DNA from: Stappia sp. TSB10P1A
GTDB lineage: Bacteria; Pseudomonadota; Alphaproteobacteria; Rhizobiales; Stappiaceae
Direction of reading: 5' to 3'
Assembly (NCBI RefSeq): GCF_900185725.1
Contig: NZ_FYAU01000029.1
Coordinates: 62,001 to 126,000 of the forward strand
DNA length: 64,000 nt
Positions 47,848-56,745 of the stretch are shown here, one piece after another. A model generated the notes under the pieces. That model was not told the DNA's origin, did not search any database, and saw nothing but the letters and a program-made list of their open reading frames with translations. Each line of letters starts with the position of its first letter. Within the stretch, counting starts at the first letter, position 1. Position numbers and translations under genes: made by a program.

Positions 47848-48366
47848 ATGCAATGGTTCTTCGCCGCCGAGCGCCGGGTGACCCGCGTCGCTCTCGAACT
47901 GTCGGTCCTCGCCCTGGCGGCGATCGTCGCTCTCACCTTCTACCAGGTGGTGACGCGCTTCGTCTTCGGGCATCCTTCCGCGTGGTCGGAAGTGGCGGCC
48001 CGCTCGGCGATGATGTGGATGGTGTTTCTCGGCCTTGCCGCAGCGTTCCGCCAGGGCGCGATGATCGCCGTCGATTTTCTGATGGATGTCGGGCCGAAGC
48101 CGCTTCGCCAGGTGCTCACCATCGTGATTGCCGCCGCGTCGCTGATCTTCCTCGCCCTGCTGATCTGGTACGGCACGGCCATGGCGTTCAGGGTGCAGCG
48201 GCAGAACCTTGCCGGCCTTGATGTCAGCATCGCCTGGGTTTATGCGGCGCTGCCGGTCGGCGCAGCACTCGCCGTCCCCGGTGTCATCGCGCGCACCATC
48301 GTCAGCTTCACCGGTCAGGATGATGCCCGCTCCGGCGAGCTCAAGGACGTGGAGGGCCAGGTATGA
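47848..48366 (+). CDS. TRAP transporter small permease (DctQ family)
   Basis: This 172-residue four-helix membrane protein is of the DctQ type. It has WSEVAARSAMMWMVFLGLAAAFRQGAMI, the most conserved DctQ segment, at about residues 48-75. It forms the membrane complex with DctM. Its stop overlaps the DctM start by ATGA. Confidence 0.92.
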   Translation: MQWFFAAERRVTRVALELSVLALAAIVALTFYQVVTRFVFGHPSAWSEVAARSAMMWMVFLGLAAAFRQGAMIAVDFLMDVGPKPLRQVLTIVIAAASLIFLALLIWYGTAMAFRVQRQNLAGLDVSIAWVYAALPVGAALAVPGVIARTIVSFTGQDDARSGELKDVEGQV

Positions 48367-49640
48367 ACGCGGCCCTTGCCTTCTCGCTGCTGATCCTCTT
48401 TGCCGTCGCCGTTCCGATCGGCGTGTCGCTGGTCCTTGCCAGCGCCTTCGGCATCCAGTTCTTCTCGACTGTGCCGCTGCTGCTCGCCGTGCAGCGGATC
48501 TTCGCCAGCCTCGACTCGTTTCCGCTGCTCGCCGTGCCGCTGTTCATCCTGTCCGGCAATCTGATGGCGGCGGCCGGCATCTCCGAGCGACTGGTGGAAC
48601 TGGCGAAATCGATGGTCGGCGGCATCCAGGGCGGGCTGGCCTGCACCTGCGTCGTCACCTGCATGATCTTCGCCTCGGTTTCCGGCTCCTCGGTCGCCAC
48701 GACCTTCGCGATCGGCGTGATTCTGATTCCAGCCATGGTCCGGCACGGCTATCCGGTCGGCACTGCCGCCGCGATCCAGGCCTCCTCGGCCGAGCTCGGC
48801 GTGCTGATCCCGCCGTCGATCCCGCTCATCCTCTATGGCGTTGCCACCGAAACCTCGATCGGCCAGCTCTTCCTGGCCGGCATCGGCCCCGGCATCCTGG
48901 TGGCCAGCGCGCTCTTCGTCTACCTGATCATCCTGTGCCGGGTGAAGGGCTACGGAAAGATGGACGGCGACGGGCGCAAGCCGTTTTTTGGCGCTTTGGT
49001 CCATGCGCTCTGGGCCCTGCTGATGCCGGTGATTGTGCTCGGCGGCATCTATGGCGGCATCTTCACGCCGACCGAGGCCTCCTCCATCGCCGTGGTCTAT
49101 GCGCTGTTCGTCGGCCTCTTCGTCTATCGCTCGCTGACCCTTGCCAAGATCCACGCGGCGCTGCGCACCTCGGTGATCTCCAGCGCGGTGATCATGGTGA
49201 TCATCGCCGGCGCCGGCCTCTTCTCCTTCCTCGTCACCCGCTCCGGCCTTCCGGCGATCATCGCCGAGTGGGTCCAGCAGGTGTTCACCGACCGCGTCAG
49301 CTTCCTGATCGCCGTCAATGTCTTCCTGTTCATCGTCGGCATGTTCGTCGAGACGTCCGCGGCCATCCTGGTGCTGGCGCCGCTGCTCGCGCCGATTGCC
49401 ATCGCCTATGGCGTCGATCCAGTGCATTTCGGCCTGATCATCGTGGTCAATCTGGCGCTCGGCATGTTCACGCCGCCGGTCGGCGTCAATCTCTTCGCCG
49501 CCTGCGCGGTGGCGAAGATCTCCATCCAGAAGATCATTCCGGCCCTGGTGCCGATGGTGCTGGTGGTGATGGGCTGCGTGCTGCTGGTGACCTACGTGCC
49601 GTTCATTTCGCTCGGCCTTGTCGAGCTGTTCTACAGGTAG
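48363..49640 (+). CDS. TRAP transporter large permease (DctM family)
   Basis: This 425-residue, roughly 12-helix permease belongs to the ion-transporter superfamily. Typical DctM segments are FVLSGNLM-like (PLFILSGNLMAAAGI), ASVSGSSVATTFAIG, AELGVLIPPSIPLILYG, GGIYGGIFTPTEAS and GMFTPPVGVNLFAA. It uses a sodium or proton gradient to import the acid delivered by the binding protein. Confidence 0.94.
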   Translation: MNAALAFSLLILFAVAVPIGVSLVLASAFGIQFFSTVPLLLAVQRIFASLDSFPLLAVPLFILSGNLMAAAGISERLVELAKSMVGGIQGGLACTCVVTCMIFASVSGSSVATTFAIGVILIPAMVRHGYPVGTAAAIQASSAELGVLIPPSIPLILYGVATETSIGQLFLAGIGPGILVASALFVYLIILCRVKGYGKMDGDGRKPFFGALVHALWALLMPVIVLGGIYGGIFTPTEASSIAVVYALFVGLFVYRSLTLAKIHAALRTSVISSAVIMVIIAGAGLFSFLVTRSGLPAIIAEWVQQVFTDRVSFLIAVNVFLFIVGMFVETSAAILVLAPLLAPIAIAYGVDPVHFGLIIVVNLALGMFTPPVGVNLFAACAVAKISIQKIIPALVPMVLVVMGCVLLVTYVPFISLGLVELFYR

Positions 49641-49671
49641 CGATGGCGCTGCCTCTTTTCGGGAGACTGCA

Positions 49672-50421
49672 ATGAAACTGAAGGACAAGGTGGCCATCGT
49701 CACCGGCGCCGGCGGCGGCTATGGCGAGGGCATTGCCCATTACTTCGCCGAGCAGGGCGCCAAGGTCGTCGTCGCCGACATCCGCGGCGACGCGGCGCAG
49801 AAGGTCGCAAGCGACATCGGCGCCGCCGCCGTTGCCTGCACCGCCGACGTCACCAGCGGCGAGTCCACCAAGGCGATGGTGCAGACGGCGCTCGACGCTT
49901 TCGGCAAGCTCGATATCCTCGTCAATAATGCCGGCACCACCCACAAGAACCAGTCGATGCTGCTCGTCGATGAGGCGACCTTCGACAAGGTCTACGCGGT
50001 CAACGTCAAGTCACTCTACCACGCGGCGATCCACGCGGTGCCGGTGCTGGAGAAGAACGGCGGCGGCGTCATCATCAACATCGCCTCGACCGCCGGCGTG
50101 CGTCCGCGTCCCGGCCTGACCTGGTACAACGGCACCAAGGGCGCGGCGATCGCCATCACGCGCTCCATGGCCGTGGAACTCGCCGACCGCAAGATCCGCG
50201 TCTGCGGCATCAACCCGGTGATGGGCGAGACCGGCCTGACCGATCAGTTCCTGCCGGGCGACGACACGCCGGAGACGCGGGCCAAGATCATCGCCGGCAT
50301 TCCGCTCGGCCGCCTGTCTCGCCCGCTCGACATTGCCAAGGCCTGTGGCTTCCTCGCCTCCGACGAGGCGGAGTTCATCACCGGCGTGCTGCTGGAAGTC
50401 GACGGCGGCCGCTGCATCTGA
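49672..50421 (+). CDS. Short-chain dehydrogenase/reductase
   Basis: This 249-residue classical SDR has TGAGGGYGEG (cofactor loop), NNAG (LVNNAGTT), the catalytic serine in NIASTAG and the Tyr-X3-Lys in WYNGTKGA. The C-terminus EFITGVLLEVDGGRCI is normal. GGGAGA precedes the start. It lies between the TRAP genes and denD, so it probably oxidises an isomeric tetronate or another sugar acid taken up by the same transporter. No more exact substrate can be given. Confidence 0.88.
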   Translation: MKLKDKVAIVTGAGGGYGEGIAHYFAEQGAKVVVADIRGDAAQKVASDIGAAAVACTADVTSGESTKAMVQTALDAFGKLDILVNNAGTTHKNQSMLLVDEATFDKVYAVNVKSLYHAAIHAVPVLEKNGGGVIINIASTAGVRPRPGLTWYNGTKGAAIAITRSMAVELADRKIRVCGINPVMGETGLTDQFLPGDDTPETRAKIIAGIPLGRLSRPLDIAKACGFLASDEAEFITGVLLEVDGGRCI

Positions 50422-50434
50422 TGCACCCATGAAA

Positions 50435-50475
50435 GACATCCGGCGCGGCCCGCATCGGGTGCGGCGCCGGATGTC
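50435..50475 (+). other. Intercistronic hairpin before denD
   Basis: GACATCCGGCGC (50435-50446) pairs perfectly with GCGCCGGATGTC (50464-50475). An inner CCCG-CAT-CGGG stem lies within the loop. The 12-bp stem fills the 90-bp gap after the SDR gene and lacks a T run. Confidence 0.6.
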
Positions 50476-50511
50476 GCGTCCGGCCCTGCCGCCCGCAAGG
50501 AGAGAGTGACA

Positions 50512-51495
50512 ATGACGACCTGCCTCATCATCGGTGGTGGCGGCATGCTCGGCCAGGGGCTGGCCGGGGCGCTGGCCGCGCGGGGAACCCTCGCCGGCGG
50601 CGCCCTCTCGCACCTGACGCTTTTCGATGTCGTCCCGGCCCGCGCGCCGGAGGGCGGCATCCCGGTTGCGATCGAAACCGGCGACCTCAGCGCGCCCGGT
50701 GAGGCCGAGCGTCTCGTCGCCTCCCGTCCCGACGTCATCTACCATCTCGCCGCGATCGTCTCCGGTGAGGCCGAGCGCGATTTCGAGAAGGGCTACCGGA
50801 TCAATCTCGACGGCACCCGCCATCTGTTCGAGGCGATCCGCGCCGAGAACGCGCGTTCGGGCTATTGCCCCCGCGTCGTCTTCACCTCGTCGCTGGCGGT
50901 GTTCGGCAGTCCCCTGCCCGATGTCATCGGCGACGATTACGTCGTTACCCCGCTGTCGAGCTACGGCACGCAGAAAGCCATCGGCGAATTGCTGCTTGCC
51001 GACTACAGCCGCCGCGGCTTCTTCGACGGCATCGGCCTGCGCCTGCCGACCATCGTGATCCGGCCGGGCAAGCCCAATGCGGCGGCCTCCGGCTTCTTCT
51101 CCTCCATCCTGCGCGAGCCGCTTGCCGGCAAGGAAGCCGTGCTGCCGGTCGGCACCGACGTGCGCCACTGGCTGGCCAGCCCGCGCGCGGCCGTCGGCTA
51201 TCTCGTCCATGCCGGCGATCTCGACAGTGCCGCCATGGGCGGGCGTCGCAACATCACGCTGCCCGGCGTCTCGGTGACCGTCGGCGAGCAGATCGAGGCG
51301 CTGCGCAAGGTGGCGGGCGATGCGGCGGTCGCCCTGATCCGTCACCAGCCCGATCCCGCCGTGGAGGCGATCATCTCCACCTGGCCGAAGGCCTTCGACA
51401 CGCGCCGCGCGCTCGATCTCGGCTTTGCCGGCGATGCCTCTATCGAGGCGATCATCACCGCCTATCTTGAGGATCACGCGGGAGCGGCGTCATGA
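50512..51495 (+). CDS. denD: D-erythronate dehydrogenase
   Basis: This 327-residue extended SDR has LIIGGGGMLGQGLAGALA at the N-terminus and the Tyr-X3-Lys in SSYGTQKAIGELLL. The DenD-like stretch RLPTIVIRPGKPNAAASGFFSSILREPL is almost a signature. DenD oxidises D-erythronate to 2-oxo-D-erythronate in the tetronate pathway. Followed by ltnD, otnK, otnC and otnI with ATGA overlaps, the assignment is strong. AAGGAGAGAG precedes the ATG at 50512; a GTG at 50506 is possible. Confidence 0.88.
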   Translation: MTTCLIIGGGGMLGQGLAGALAARGTLAGGALSHLTLFDVVPARAPEGGIPVAIETGDLSAPGEAERLVASRPDVIYHLAAIVSGEAERDFEKGYRINLDGTRHLFEAIRAENARSGYCPRVVFTSSLAVFGSPLPDVIGDDYVVTPLSSYGTQKAIGELLLADYSRRGFFDGIGLRLPTIVIRPGKPNAAASGFFSSILREPLAGKEAVLPVGTDVRHWLASPRAAVGYLVHAGDLDSAAMGGRRNITLPGVSVTVGEQIEALRKVAGDAAVALIRHQPDPAVEAIISTWPKAFDTRRALDLGFAGDASIEAIITAYLEDHAGAAS

Positions 51496-52436
51496 GCAAA
51501 ACCGGTCCCATCGTCGTCATCGGCCTCGGCGCCATGGGGCTCGGCATGGCGCGCTCGCTGCTGCGCGCCGGCCTTGCCGTCACCGGCATCGACCGGGAGC
51601 CGGCTGCCATGGCCGCCTTCGAGGCGGATGGCGGGCGCAGTGCCGCCGATCGCGCGGCTCGCGACGCAGCGCTACGCAACGCCTCGGCGGTCGTGCTGGT
51701 CGTCGTCAACGCGGCCCAGACCGAGGCCGTGCTCTTCGGCGAGGACGGCATCGCGCCGCATCTTCGCCCCGGCACCGTCGTCGTCTCCTGCGCAACCTTC
51801 GCGCCTGAATACGCCGTGCGTTTCGAGGCGAAGCTGGCCGAAACCGGCCTGCTCTATCTCGACGCGCCGATCTCCGGCGGTGCGGTCCGCGCCGCCGAGG
51901 GGCGCCTGTCGATCATGGCCTCCGGCACGGCGGAGGCCTTCGTGGCGGCCCGGCCGGCGCTCAATGCGATGGCCGAGACGGTGTTCGAGCTCGGCGACCG
52001 CGCCGGCCCCGGTTCGGCGATGAAGGTGGTCAACCAGTTGCTTGCCGGCGTCCACATCGCCGCCACCGCCGAGGCGCTCACCTTCGGCGTCGGCCAGGGC
52101 ATTGAGGTGGCGCGCATGGTGGAGGTGATCTCGCGCTGCGCCGGCTCGTCCTGGATGTTCGAGAACCGCGGGCCGTTCATCGCGGGCGGCGACTATCGCC
52201 CGCATTCGGCAGTCGATATCTTCGTCAAGGATCTCGGCATCGTCGCCGAGGCGGCCTCCGCCGGCGGGCTCTCCGTGCCGTTGACGGAGACAGCGCTCGC
52301 CCGCTTCCGGGCCGCGCACGATGCCGGTCTCGGCCGCGAGGGCGACGTGGCGGTCGCCAAGATCTATGCCCGCGAGGGCAACATCGCCCTGCCGGGCGTT
52401 CCGGCATCGGGTGGAGCCTCCAGGGACAAGGATTGA
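51492..52436 (+). CDS. ltnD: L-threonate dehydrogenase
   Basis: This 314-residue beta-hydroxyacid dehydrogenase has VIGLGAMGLGMARSL (NAD-binding), DAPISGGAVRAAEG (substrate loop) and the catalytic lysine in GSAMKVVNQLLAGVH. In the tetronate pathway LtnD oxidises L-threonate to 2-oxo-tetronate, which feeds OtnI, OtnK and OtnC. It overlaps denD by ATGA. Confidence 0.88.
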   Translation: MSKTGPIVVIGLGAMGLGMARSLLRAGLAVTGIDREPAAMAAFEADGGRSAADRAARDAALRNASAVVLVVVNAAQTEAVLFGEDGIAPHLRPGTVVVSCATFAPEYAVRFEAKLAETGLLYLDAPISGGAVRAAEGRLSIMASGTAEAFVAARPALNAMAETVFELGDRAGPGSAMKVVNQLLAGVHIAATAEALTFGVGQGIEVARMVEVISRCAGSSWMFENRGPFIAGGDYRPHSAVDIFVKDLGIVAEAASAGGLSVPLTETALARFRAAHDAGLGREGDVAVAKIYAREGNIALPGVPASGGASRDKD

Positions 52437-52438
52437 CC

Positions 52439-53701
52439 ATGCTGCTCGGCTGCATCGGCGACGATTTCACCGGCTCCTCGGATCTTGCCAACACGCTGGT
52501 CAAGGGCGGCATGGCGGTCACGCAATATTGCGGCCTGCCGGAAGGTCCGGCCGCGCCCGGCGTCGAGGCTGGCGTCGTCGCGCTCAAGACCCGCAGCGTG
52601 CCGGTTGCCGAGGCGGTCGAACAGTCGCTGGCGGCGCTCGACTGGCTGCTGGCGCAGGGCTGCCGACAGATCTTCTTCAAATACTGCTCGACCTTCGATT
52701 CCACGCCGCAAGGCAATATCGGCCCGGTCATCGATGCGCTGATGGACCGGCTCGGGGCGAAGACCGCCATCGTCTGCCCGGCCTTTCCCGGTACGGGCCG
52801 CACGCTCTACCAGGGGCATCTTTTCGTCGGCGACCGGTTGCTCAGCGAGTCCGGCATGCAGGATCACCCGCTGACGCCGATGACCGATCCGGACATCCGC
52901 CGCTGGCTCGCCCTGCAGACGCCGCGCAAGGTCGGCCATGTCGCCCATGCTGATGTCGCCAAGGGTGCCGAAGCCATCGCCGCCGGCCTTGCCCGCGAGC
53001 TTGCCGCCGGTGCCGGCCCGGTGGTCGTCGATGCGATCGCGGATGCGGATCTTCACGCCATCGGCGCGGCCGCCGAAGAGCTGGTGCTGATCACCGGCGG
53101 CTCCGGCGTTGCGCTCGGCCTGCCGCAGAACTTCCGCCGTGCGGGAGAGCTTGCCGGCGGCAGCGACAGCTTTGCCGGGGCCGACGGGCCGGGCGTCGTG
53201 CTGTCGGGCTCCTGCTCGCGCGCGACCCGCGCCCAGGTGGCGCGCTACAAGGCGAACCACCCTTCGCTGGAAGTCACCGCCGTTGATGCCATGTCCGGCA
53301 AGACCACCGTCGCGACCCTGCGCGCGTTCGTGTTGGAGAACCGGGACGCCGCGCCGCTGGTCTATTCCTCGGCCGATCCTGACGAGGTGCGGCGCGCCCA
53401 AGGCGTCTACGGAACGGAGAAACTGGCAGGTACCATCGAAACCCTGTTCGCCGATCTTGCTGGCGAGCTCGCGCGCTCCGGCATCCGCCGCATCGTGTCT
53501 GCCGGCGGCGAGACTTCGGGTGCCGTGGTGCGCGGCCTTGGCTGCGAGGCGCTGCGCATCGGCCCGGAGATCGATCCCGGTGTGCCGGCGCTGCGCGTCG
53601 AAGGGGCCGAGTTGGCGCTGGCGCTGAAATCCGGCAATTTCGGCGGCGAGGACTTCTTCGAGCGCGCGCTGGCGATCCTGTCCGAAAAGGGCGCGGCATG
53701 A
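52439..53701 (+). CDS. otnK: 3-oxo-tetronate kinase
   Basis: This 420-residue DUF1537 kinase shows LGCIGDDFTGSSDLANTL at the N-terminus, KYCSTFDSTPQGNIGPV, SGSCSRATRAQVA and the C-terminal AGGETSGAVV. OtnK phosphorylates 3-oxo-tetronate at C4. This is a canonical otnK-otnC-otnI arrangement. The ATG at 52439 follows AAGGA by 6 bp; the in-frame TTG at 52433 is less likely. It is diverged from the DUF1537 protein at 38611, consistent with different substrates. Confidence 0.9.
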   Translation: MLLGCIGDDFTGSSDLANTLVKGGMAVTQYCGLPEGPAAPGVEAGVVALKTRSVPVAEAVEQSLAALDWLLAQGCRQIFFKYCSTFDSTPQGNIGPVIDALMDRLGAKTAIVCPAFPGTGRTLYQGHLFVGDRLLSESGMQDHPLTPMTDPDIRRWLALQTPRKVGHVAHADVAKGAEAIAAGLARELAAGAGPVVVDAIADADLHAIGAAAEELVLITGGSGVALGLPQNFRRAGELAGGSDSFAGADGPGVVLSGSCSRATRAQVARYKANHPSLEVTAVDAMSGKTTVATLRAFVLENRDAAPLVYSSADPDEVRRAQGVYGTEKLAGTIETLFADLAGELARSGIRRIVSAGGETSGAVVRGLGCEALRIGPEIDPGVPALRVEGAELALALKSGNFGGEDFFERALAILSEKGAA

Positions 53702-54348
53702 GCGAGGAAGCACGGCAACGCGAGCTTCTGTGCACGCTCGCGCGCTCCCTGTTCGACCGCGGCCTGACGGGCGGCGCCTCGGGAAACATATCGCTGCGCC
53801 TCTCCGACGGCGGCTTGCTGGTCACGCCCACCGGCACCTCGCTCGGCCGTCTCGACCCCGGCCGCCTGTCGCGTTTCGATGCGCAGGGACGTCATGTCGA
53901 CGGCGACGCTCCGACCAAGGAAATGCCGTTGCACGCGGCGTTCTACGAGACGCGCGGTGCCAGGGCCGGTGCCATCGTCCACCTGCATTCCAGCCATTCC
54001 GTCGCCCTGTCGATGCTGCCGGAGGTCGATCCGGACAATGTGCTGCCGCCGCTCACGCCCTATTCGATCATGCGGCTCGGCAAGGTGAAGCTGCTGCCGT
54101 TCTTCCGTCCGGGCGATGCCGCCATGGGCGAGGCGATCCGTGGGCTTGCCGGCCGCCGCAGCGCGGTGCTGCTGGCCAATCACGGCCCGGTGGTGGCGGC
54201 CAAGGACCTGGAGGCGGCGGTCTACGCCATGGAGGAGCTGGAGGAGACCGCCCGTCTCGCCCTGCTGCTGCGCGGGATGAACCCGCGTCTCCTGAGCGAG
54301 GGCGAGGTCCGCTCGATTGTCGATCACTTCGATGTGGAATGGGACTGA
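53698..54348 (+). CDS. otnC: 3-oxo-tetronate 4-phosphate decarboxylase
   Basis: This 216-residue class II aldolase/adducin-family protein has GASGNISLRL (phosphate binding), the zinc histidines in VHLHSSHSVALS and LLANHGPVVAAKDLEAA. OtnC decarboxylates 3-oxo-tetronate 4-phosphate to dihydroxyacetone phosphate, which enters central metabolism. The start overlaps the otnK stop by ATGA. Confidence 0.9.
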   Translation: MSEEARQRELLCTLARSLFDRGLTGGASGNISLRLSDGGLLVTPTGTSLGRLDPGRLSRFDAQGRHVDGDAPTKEMPLHAAFYETRGARAGAIVHLHSSHSVALSMLPEVDPDNVLPPLTPYSIMRLGKVKLLPFFRPGDAAMGEAIRGLAGRRSAVLLANHGPVVAAKDLEAAVYAMEELEETARLALLLRGMNPRLLSEGEVRSIVDHFDVEWD

Positions 54349-54354
54349 GGCGCG

Positions 54355-55143
54355 ATGACCGTGAACAAGACCTCCCTGCCGCTTTCGGCCAATCTCGGCT
54401 TCCTCTGGACCGATCTCGCGTTGCCCCAGGCGGTGCATGCGGCCGCTGCTGCCGGCTTCGGCGCGGTCGAGCTGCACTGGCCTTACGACGTGCCGGCGGC
54501 CGAGCTTGCCGCCGCCCTCAAAGAGACCGGCCTGCCGGTGCTCGGGCTCAACACGGTGCGCGGCGATGTGGCGAAGGGCGAGTTCGGGCTCGCTGCCCTT
54601 GCCGGACGCGAGGACGAGGCGCGCGCCGCCTTCACGCAGGCGCTCGACTATGCGGCGGCCATCGGCGCCGGCAACATCCACGTGATGGCCGGAAAGGCGG
54701 ACGGGGAGGCTGCGCGCCGCACCTTCGTCGCCAACCTTTGCCGCTTCCGCGATCTCGCCGCGCCCAAGGGGGTTGGCCTGCTGCTGGAGCCGATCAACAC
54801 CCGCGACGTGCCGGGCTACTTCCTGTCGGACTGCGAGAGCGCCGCGTCGATCATTTCCGACTGCGGCGGCGAGGGCATCCGCATCATGTATGACTGCTAC
54901 CACATGCAGATCATGCGCGGCGACCTGCTGCGCCAGGCCGAGCGCTGGATGGACCTGATCGGCCATATCCAGTTCGCCGCAGTCCCCGACCGGGCCGAAC
55001 CGGACCATGGCGAGGTCGACTATGGCTGGTTGCTGCCGGCCTTGCGCGATGCCGGCTATCGGGGCCATTTCGGCGCGGAATACCGGCCGCGCGGTACGAC
55101 CAGTGAGGGTCTCGGCTGGATGAAGGCTTTCGCGGGCGTCTGA
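54355..55143 (+). CDS. otnI: 2-oxo-tetronate isomerase
   Basis: This 262-residue hydroxypyruvate-isomerase-type TIM barrel shows SANLGFLWTDL, HVMAGKADGE, LEPINTRDVPGYFL with the metal glutamate, MYDCYHMQIMRGD with metal His/Asp, and the C-terminal GAEYRPRG. OtnI converts 2-oxo-tetronate to 3-oxo-tetronate. It is the last gene of the tetronate operon, converging on a GNAT gene with a 15-bp gap and no visible terminator. Confidence 0.9.
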   Translation: MTVNKTSLPLSANLGFLWTDLALPQAVHAAAAAGFGAVELHWPYDVPAAELAAALKETGLPVLGLNTVRGDVAKGEFGLAALAGREDEARAAFTQALDYAAAIGAGNIHVMAGKADGEAARRTFVANLCRFRDLAAPKGVGLLLEPINTRDVPGYFLSDCESAASIISDCGGEGIRIMYDCYHMQIMRGDLLRQAERWMDLIGHIQFAAVPDRAEPDHGEVDYGWLLPALRDAGYRGHFGAEYRPRGTTSEGLGWMKAFAGV

Positions 55144-55158
55144 CCGGCCCCGCGCCGC

Positions 55159-55989
55159 TCAGCCGAGCTCCAGCGTCGTCGTTGCTAGTACGCGAGCCGG
55201 GTCGCCCCCCGGTACACCGTTGCGGTACATGCGCGCGGTGGCGAACCCTTGCGCGAAGCCGGCCTGCTCCAGCCAGGTCCCGAAGCCGTGCCCCGTGTCG
55301 GGTACGTCGAGATGCAGCTCCTCTCCGCCCGTCGCCTCACCGAGGGCGGCAAGGAGGGCTGCCCCGTCCGCCGGCGTGTCGGCGAAGAGCGGCCCGATCT
55401 TCCACCCCTGAAGGCATTTTCGCGCGACGCCGTAGCCCACGACGCGCCCGTCCCGCAGGGCCATGCGCGCGATGCGCGGAGACGAGATCCAGGCAGACAG
55501 GAAGGCCTCTCGCGGCGCCGGGAAGATGGTGGCATCATAGGCGGCAACACCGGGATCGGCCGGGACGATGCGGGTGCCGGCCGGCGGAGCCGCCTCCGGC
55601 GCGTGCCCCGAAAAGCGCAAGGTGCGATAGGCAACGGCAAAGCCCATGCGGCGGTAATTGTCTTCCTGCGCCGGCACGCCGTCGAGGCCGATGCAGCGCT
55701 CGCCGAGCCGTGCCATTCCGGCGTCCCAGACCTGGCGCCCGAGCCCCTTGCCGCGCAGGTCCGGCCGGCAGATGTAGAGGCCGATGAAGCCGAAGCCCGG
55801 CCCATAGGCGACAGCGGAAATCGCTGCCGCCATTTCGGTGCCAAGGAAGAGCCCGAGAAAGCCGCCGGGATCGGCGGCATGGAAGGCCGGGGCATCGTCG
55901 AGGCCGGGGTTCCAGCCTTCGCCGGCGGCCCAGTCGATCAGGAGCGGAAGTTCATCAAGGGCAAGTGCGCGCAGTGTCGGTTCGGTCAT
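55159..55989 (-). CDS. GNAT-family N-acetyltransferase with C-terminal second domain
   Basis: This 276-residue protein has an N-terminal GNAT domain whose acetyl-CoA loop is RPDLRGKGLGRQVWDAG near residue 80. A C-terminal domain (RIARMALRDGRVVGYGVARKC, KIGPLFADTPADGAALL) resembles the extra acetyltransferase-like domain of the PF18014 type. The substrate is unknown. Its start overlaps the stop of the racemase-like gene by ATGA, so it is the last gene of the ABC/racemase operon and probably modifies or detoxifies a related amine or amino acid. Confidence 0.85.
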   Translation of the reverse strand: MTEPTLRALALDELPLLIDWAAGEGWNPGLDDAPAFHAADPGGFLGLFLGTEMAAAISAVAYGPGFGFIGLYICRPDLRGKGLGRQVWDAGMARLGERCIGLDGVPAQEDNYRRMGFAVAYRTLRFSGHAPEAAPPAGTRIVPADPGVAAYDATIFPAPREAFLSAWISSPRIARMALRDGRVVGYGVARKCLQGWKIGPLFADTPADGAALLAALGEATGGEELHLDVPDTGHGFGTWLEQAGFAQGFATARMYRNGVPGGDPARVLATTTLELG

Positions 55990-56732
55990 TCGGTCCCTGC
56001 CGGCATCGGAGCGAAAGAGGCCATGGCGCCGCTGTAGCGCTTGGGCGAGGGGGCAGCATAGGCGCCGCGCTTGGAGGTGAACAGGTCGAGCGCGGCAAGC
56101 GCCTCTGCCTGTTTCACCGCGGCGCTCACGCCGTCGATCACCGGCACGCCGAATTCGTCCGAGAGCCGCCGGGCAAGATCGGCCATGCCGGCGCAGCCGA
56201 GCACGATCGCCTCCGCGTGGTCGCAGGCGAGTGCCGCCCGGATCTCAGCTCGCAGCAGCTCGCCGGATCCGGACGTCGGATCCTCCAGCGACAGCACCGA
56301 CATGCCGGCAGCGCGCACCCTCGCCCGGCCTGTCATGCCGTAGCGCGCAACGAGATCCTCGACCGGGACGCGCGCGGCCTCCGCCGTCGTTACCACGGTG
56401 AACCGGCGGGCAACGAAAGCGGCGAGCGACAGCGCCGCCTCGCAGATGCCGAGCACGGGAATGCGGGCCATCGCCCGCGCCGCGTCGAGGCCGGTATCGT
56501 CGAAACAGGCGATCACCGCCGCCCTCGCGCCGGCCCGTTCGCCCTCGCGGATTTCGGCGAGCAACCCCGGCACGGACAGCGCCTCGTCGTAATAGCCCTC
56601 GATGGAGGCGGGGCCTCCTTGCGAGGTCGTGGCGATGATGCGCGTGCCGGGCGCCGCGACGGCCTTGGCTGCGGCCTCGATGGTACGGGTCATCGAGGCG
56701 GTGCTGTTCGGATTGACGATCAGGAGGTCCAT
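55986..56732 (-). CDS. Asp/Glu/hydantoin racemase-family protein
   Basis: This 248-residue protein of the aspartate/glutamate/hydantoin racemase superfamily begins LIVNPNSTASMT, as hydantoin racemases do. The two catalytic-cysteine regions are ACFDDTG (near residue 77) and LGCAGM (near 190). It may racemise an amino acid or hydantoin, or be a maleate isomerase-type enzyme. It is encoded directly after the permeases of a polyamine-type importer, so the imported compound or its product is the likely substrate. Confidence 0.87.
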   Translation of the reverse strand: MDLLIVNPNSTASMTRTIEAAAKAVAAPGTRIIATTSQGGPASIEGYYDEALSVPGLLAEIREGERAGARAAVIACFDDTGLDAARAMARIPVLGICEAALSLAAFVARRFTVVTTAEAARVPVEDLVARYGMTGRARVRAAGMSVLSLEDPTSGSGELLRAEIRAALACDHAEAIVLGCAGMADLARRLSDEFGVPVIDGVSAAVKQAEALAALDLFTSKRGAYAAPSPKRYSGAMASFAPMPAGTE

Positions 56733-56745
56733 TGTCCGCCGCCCG

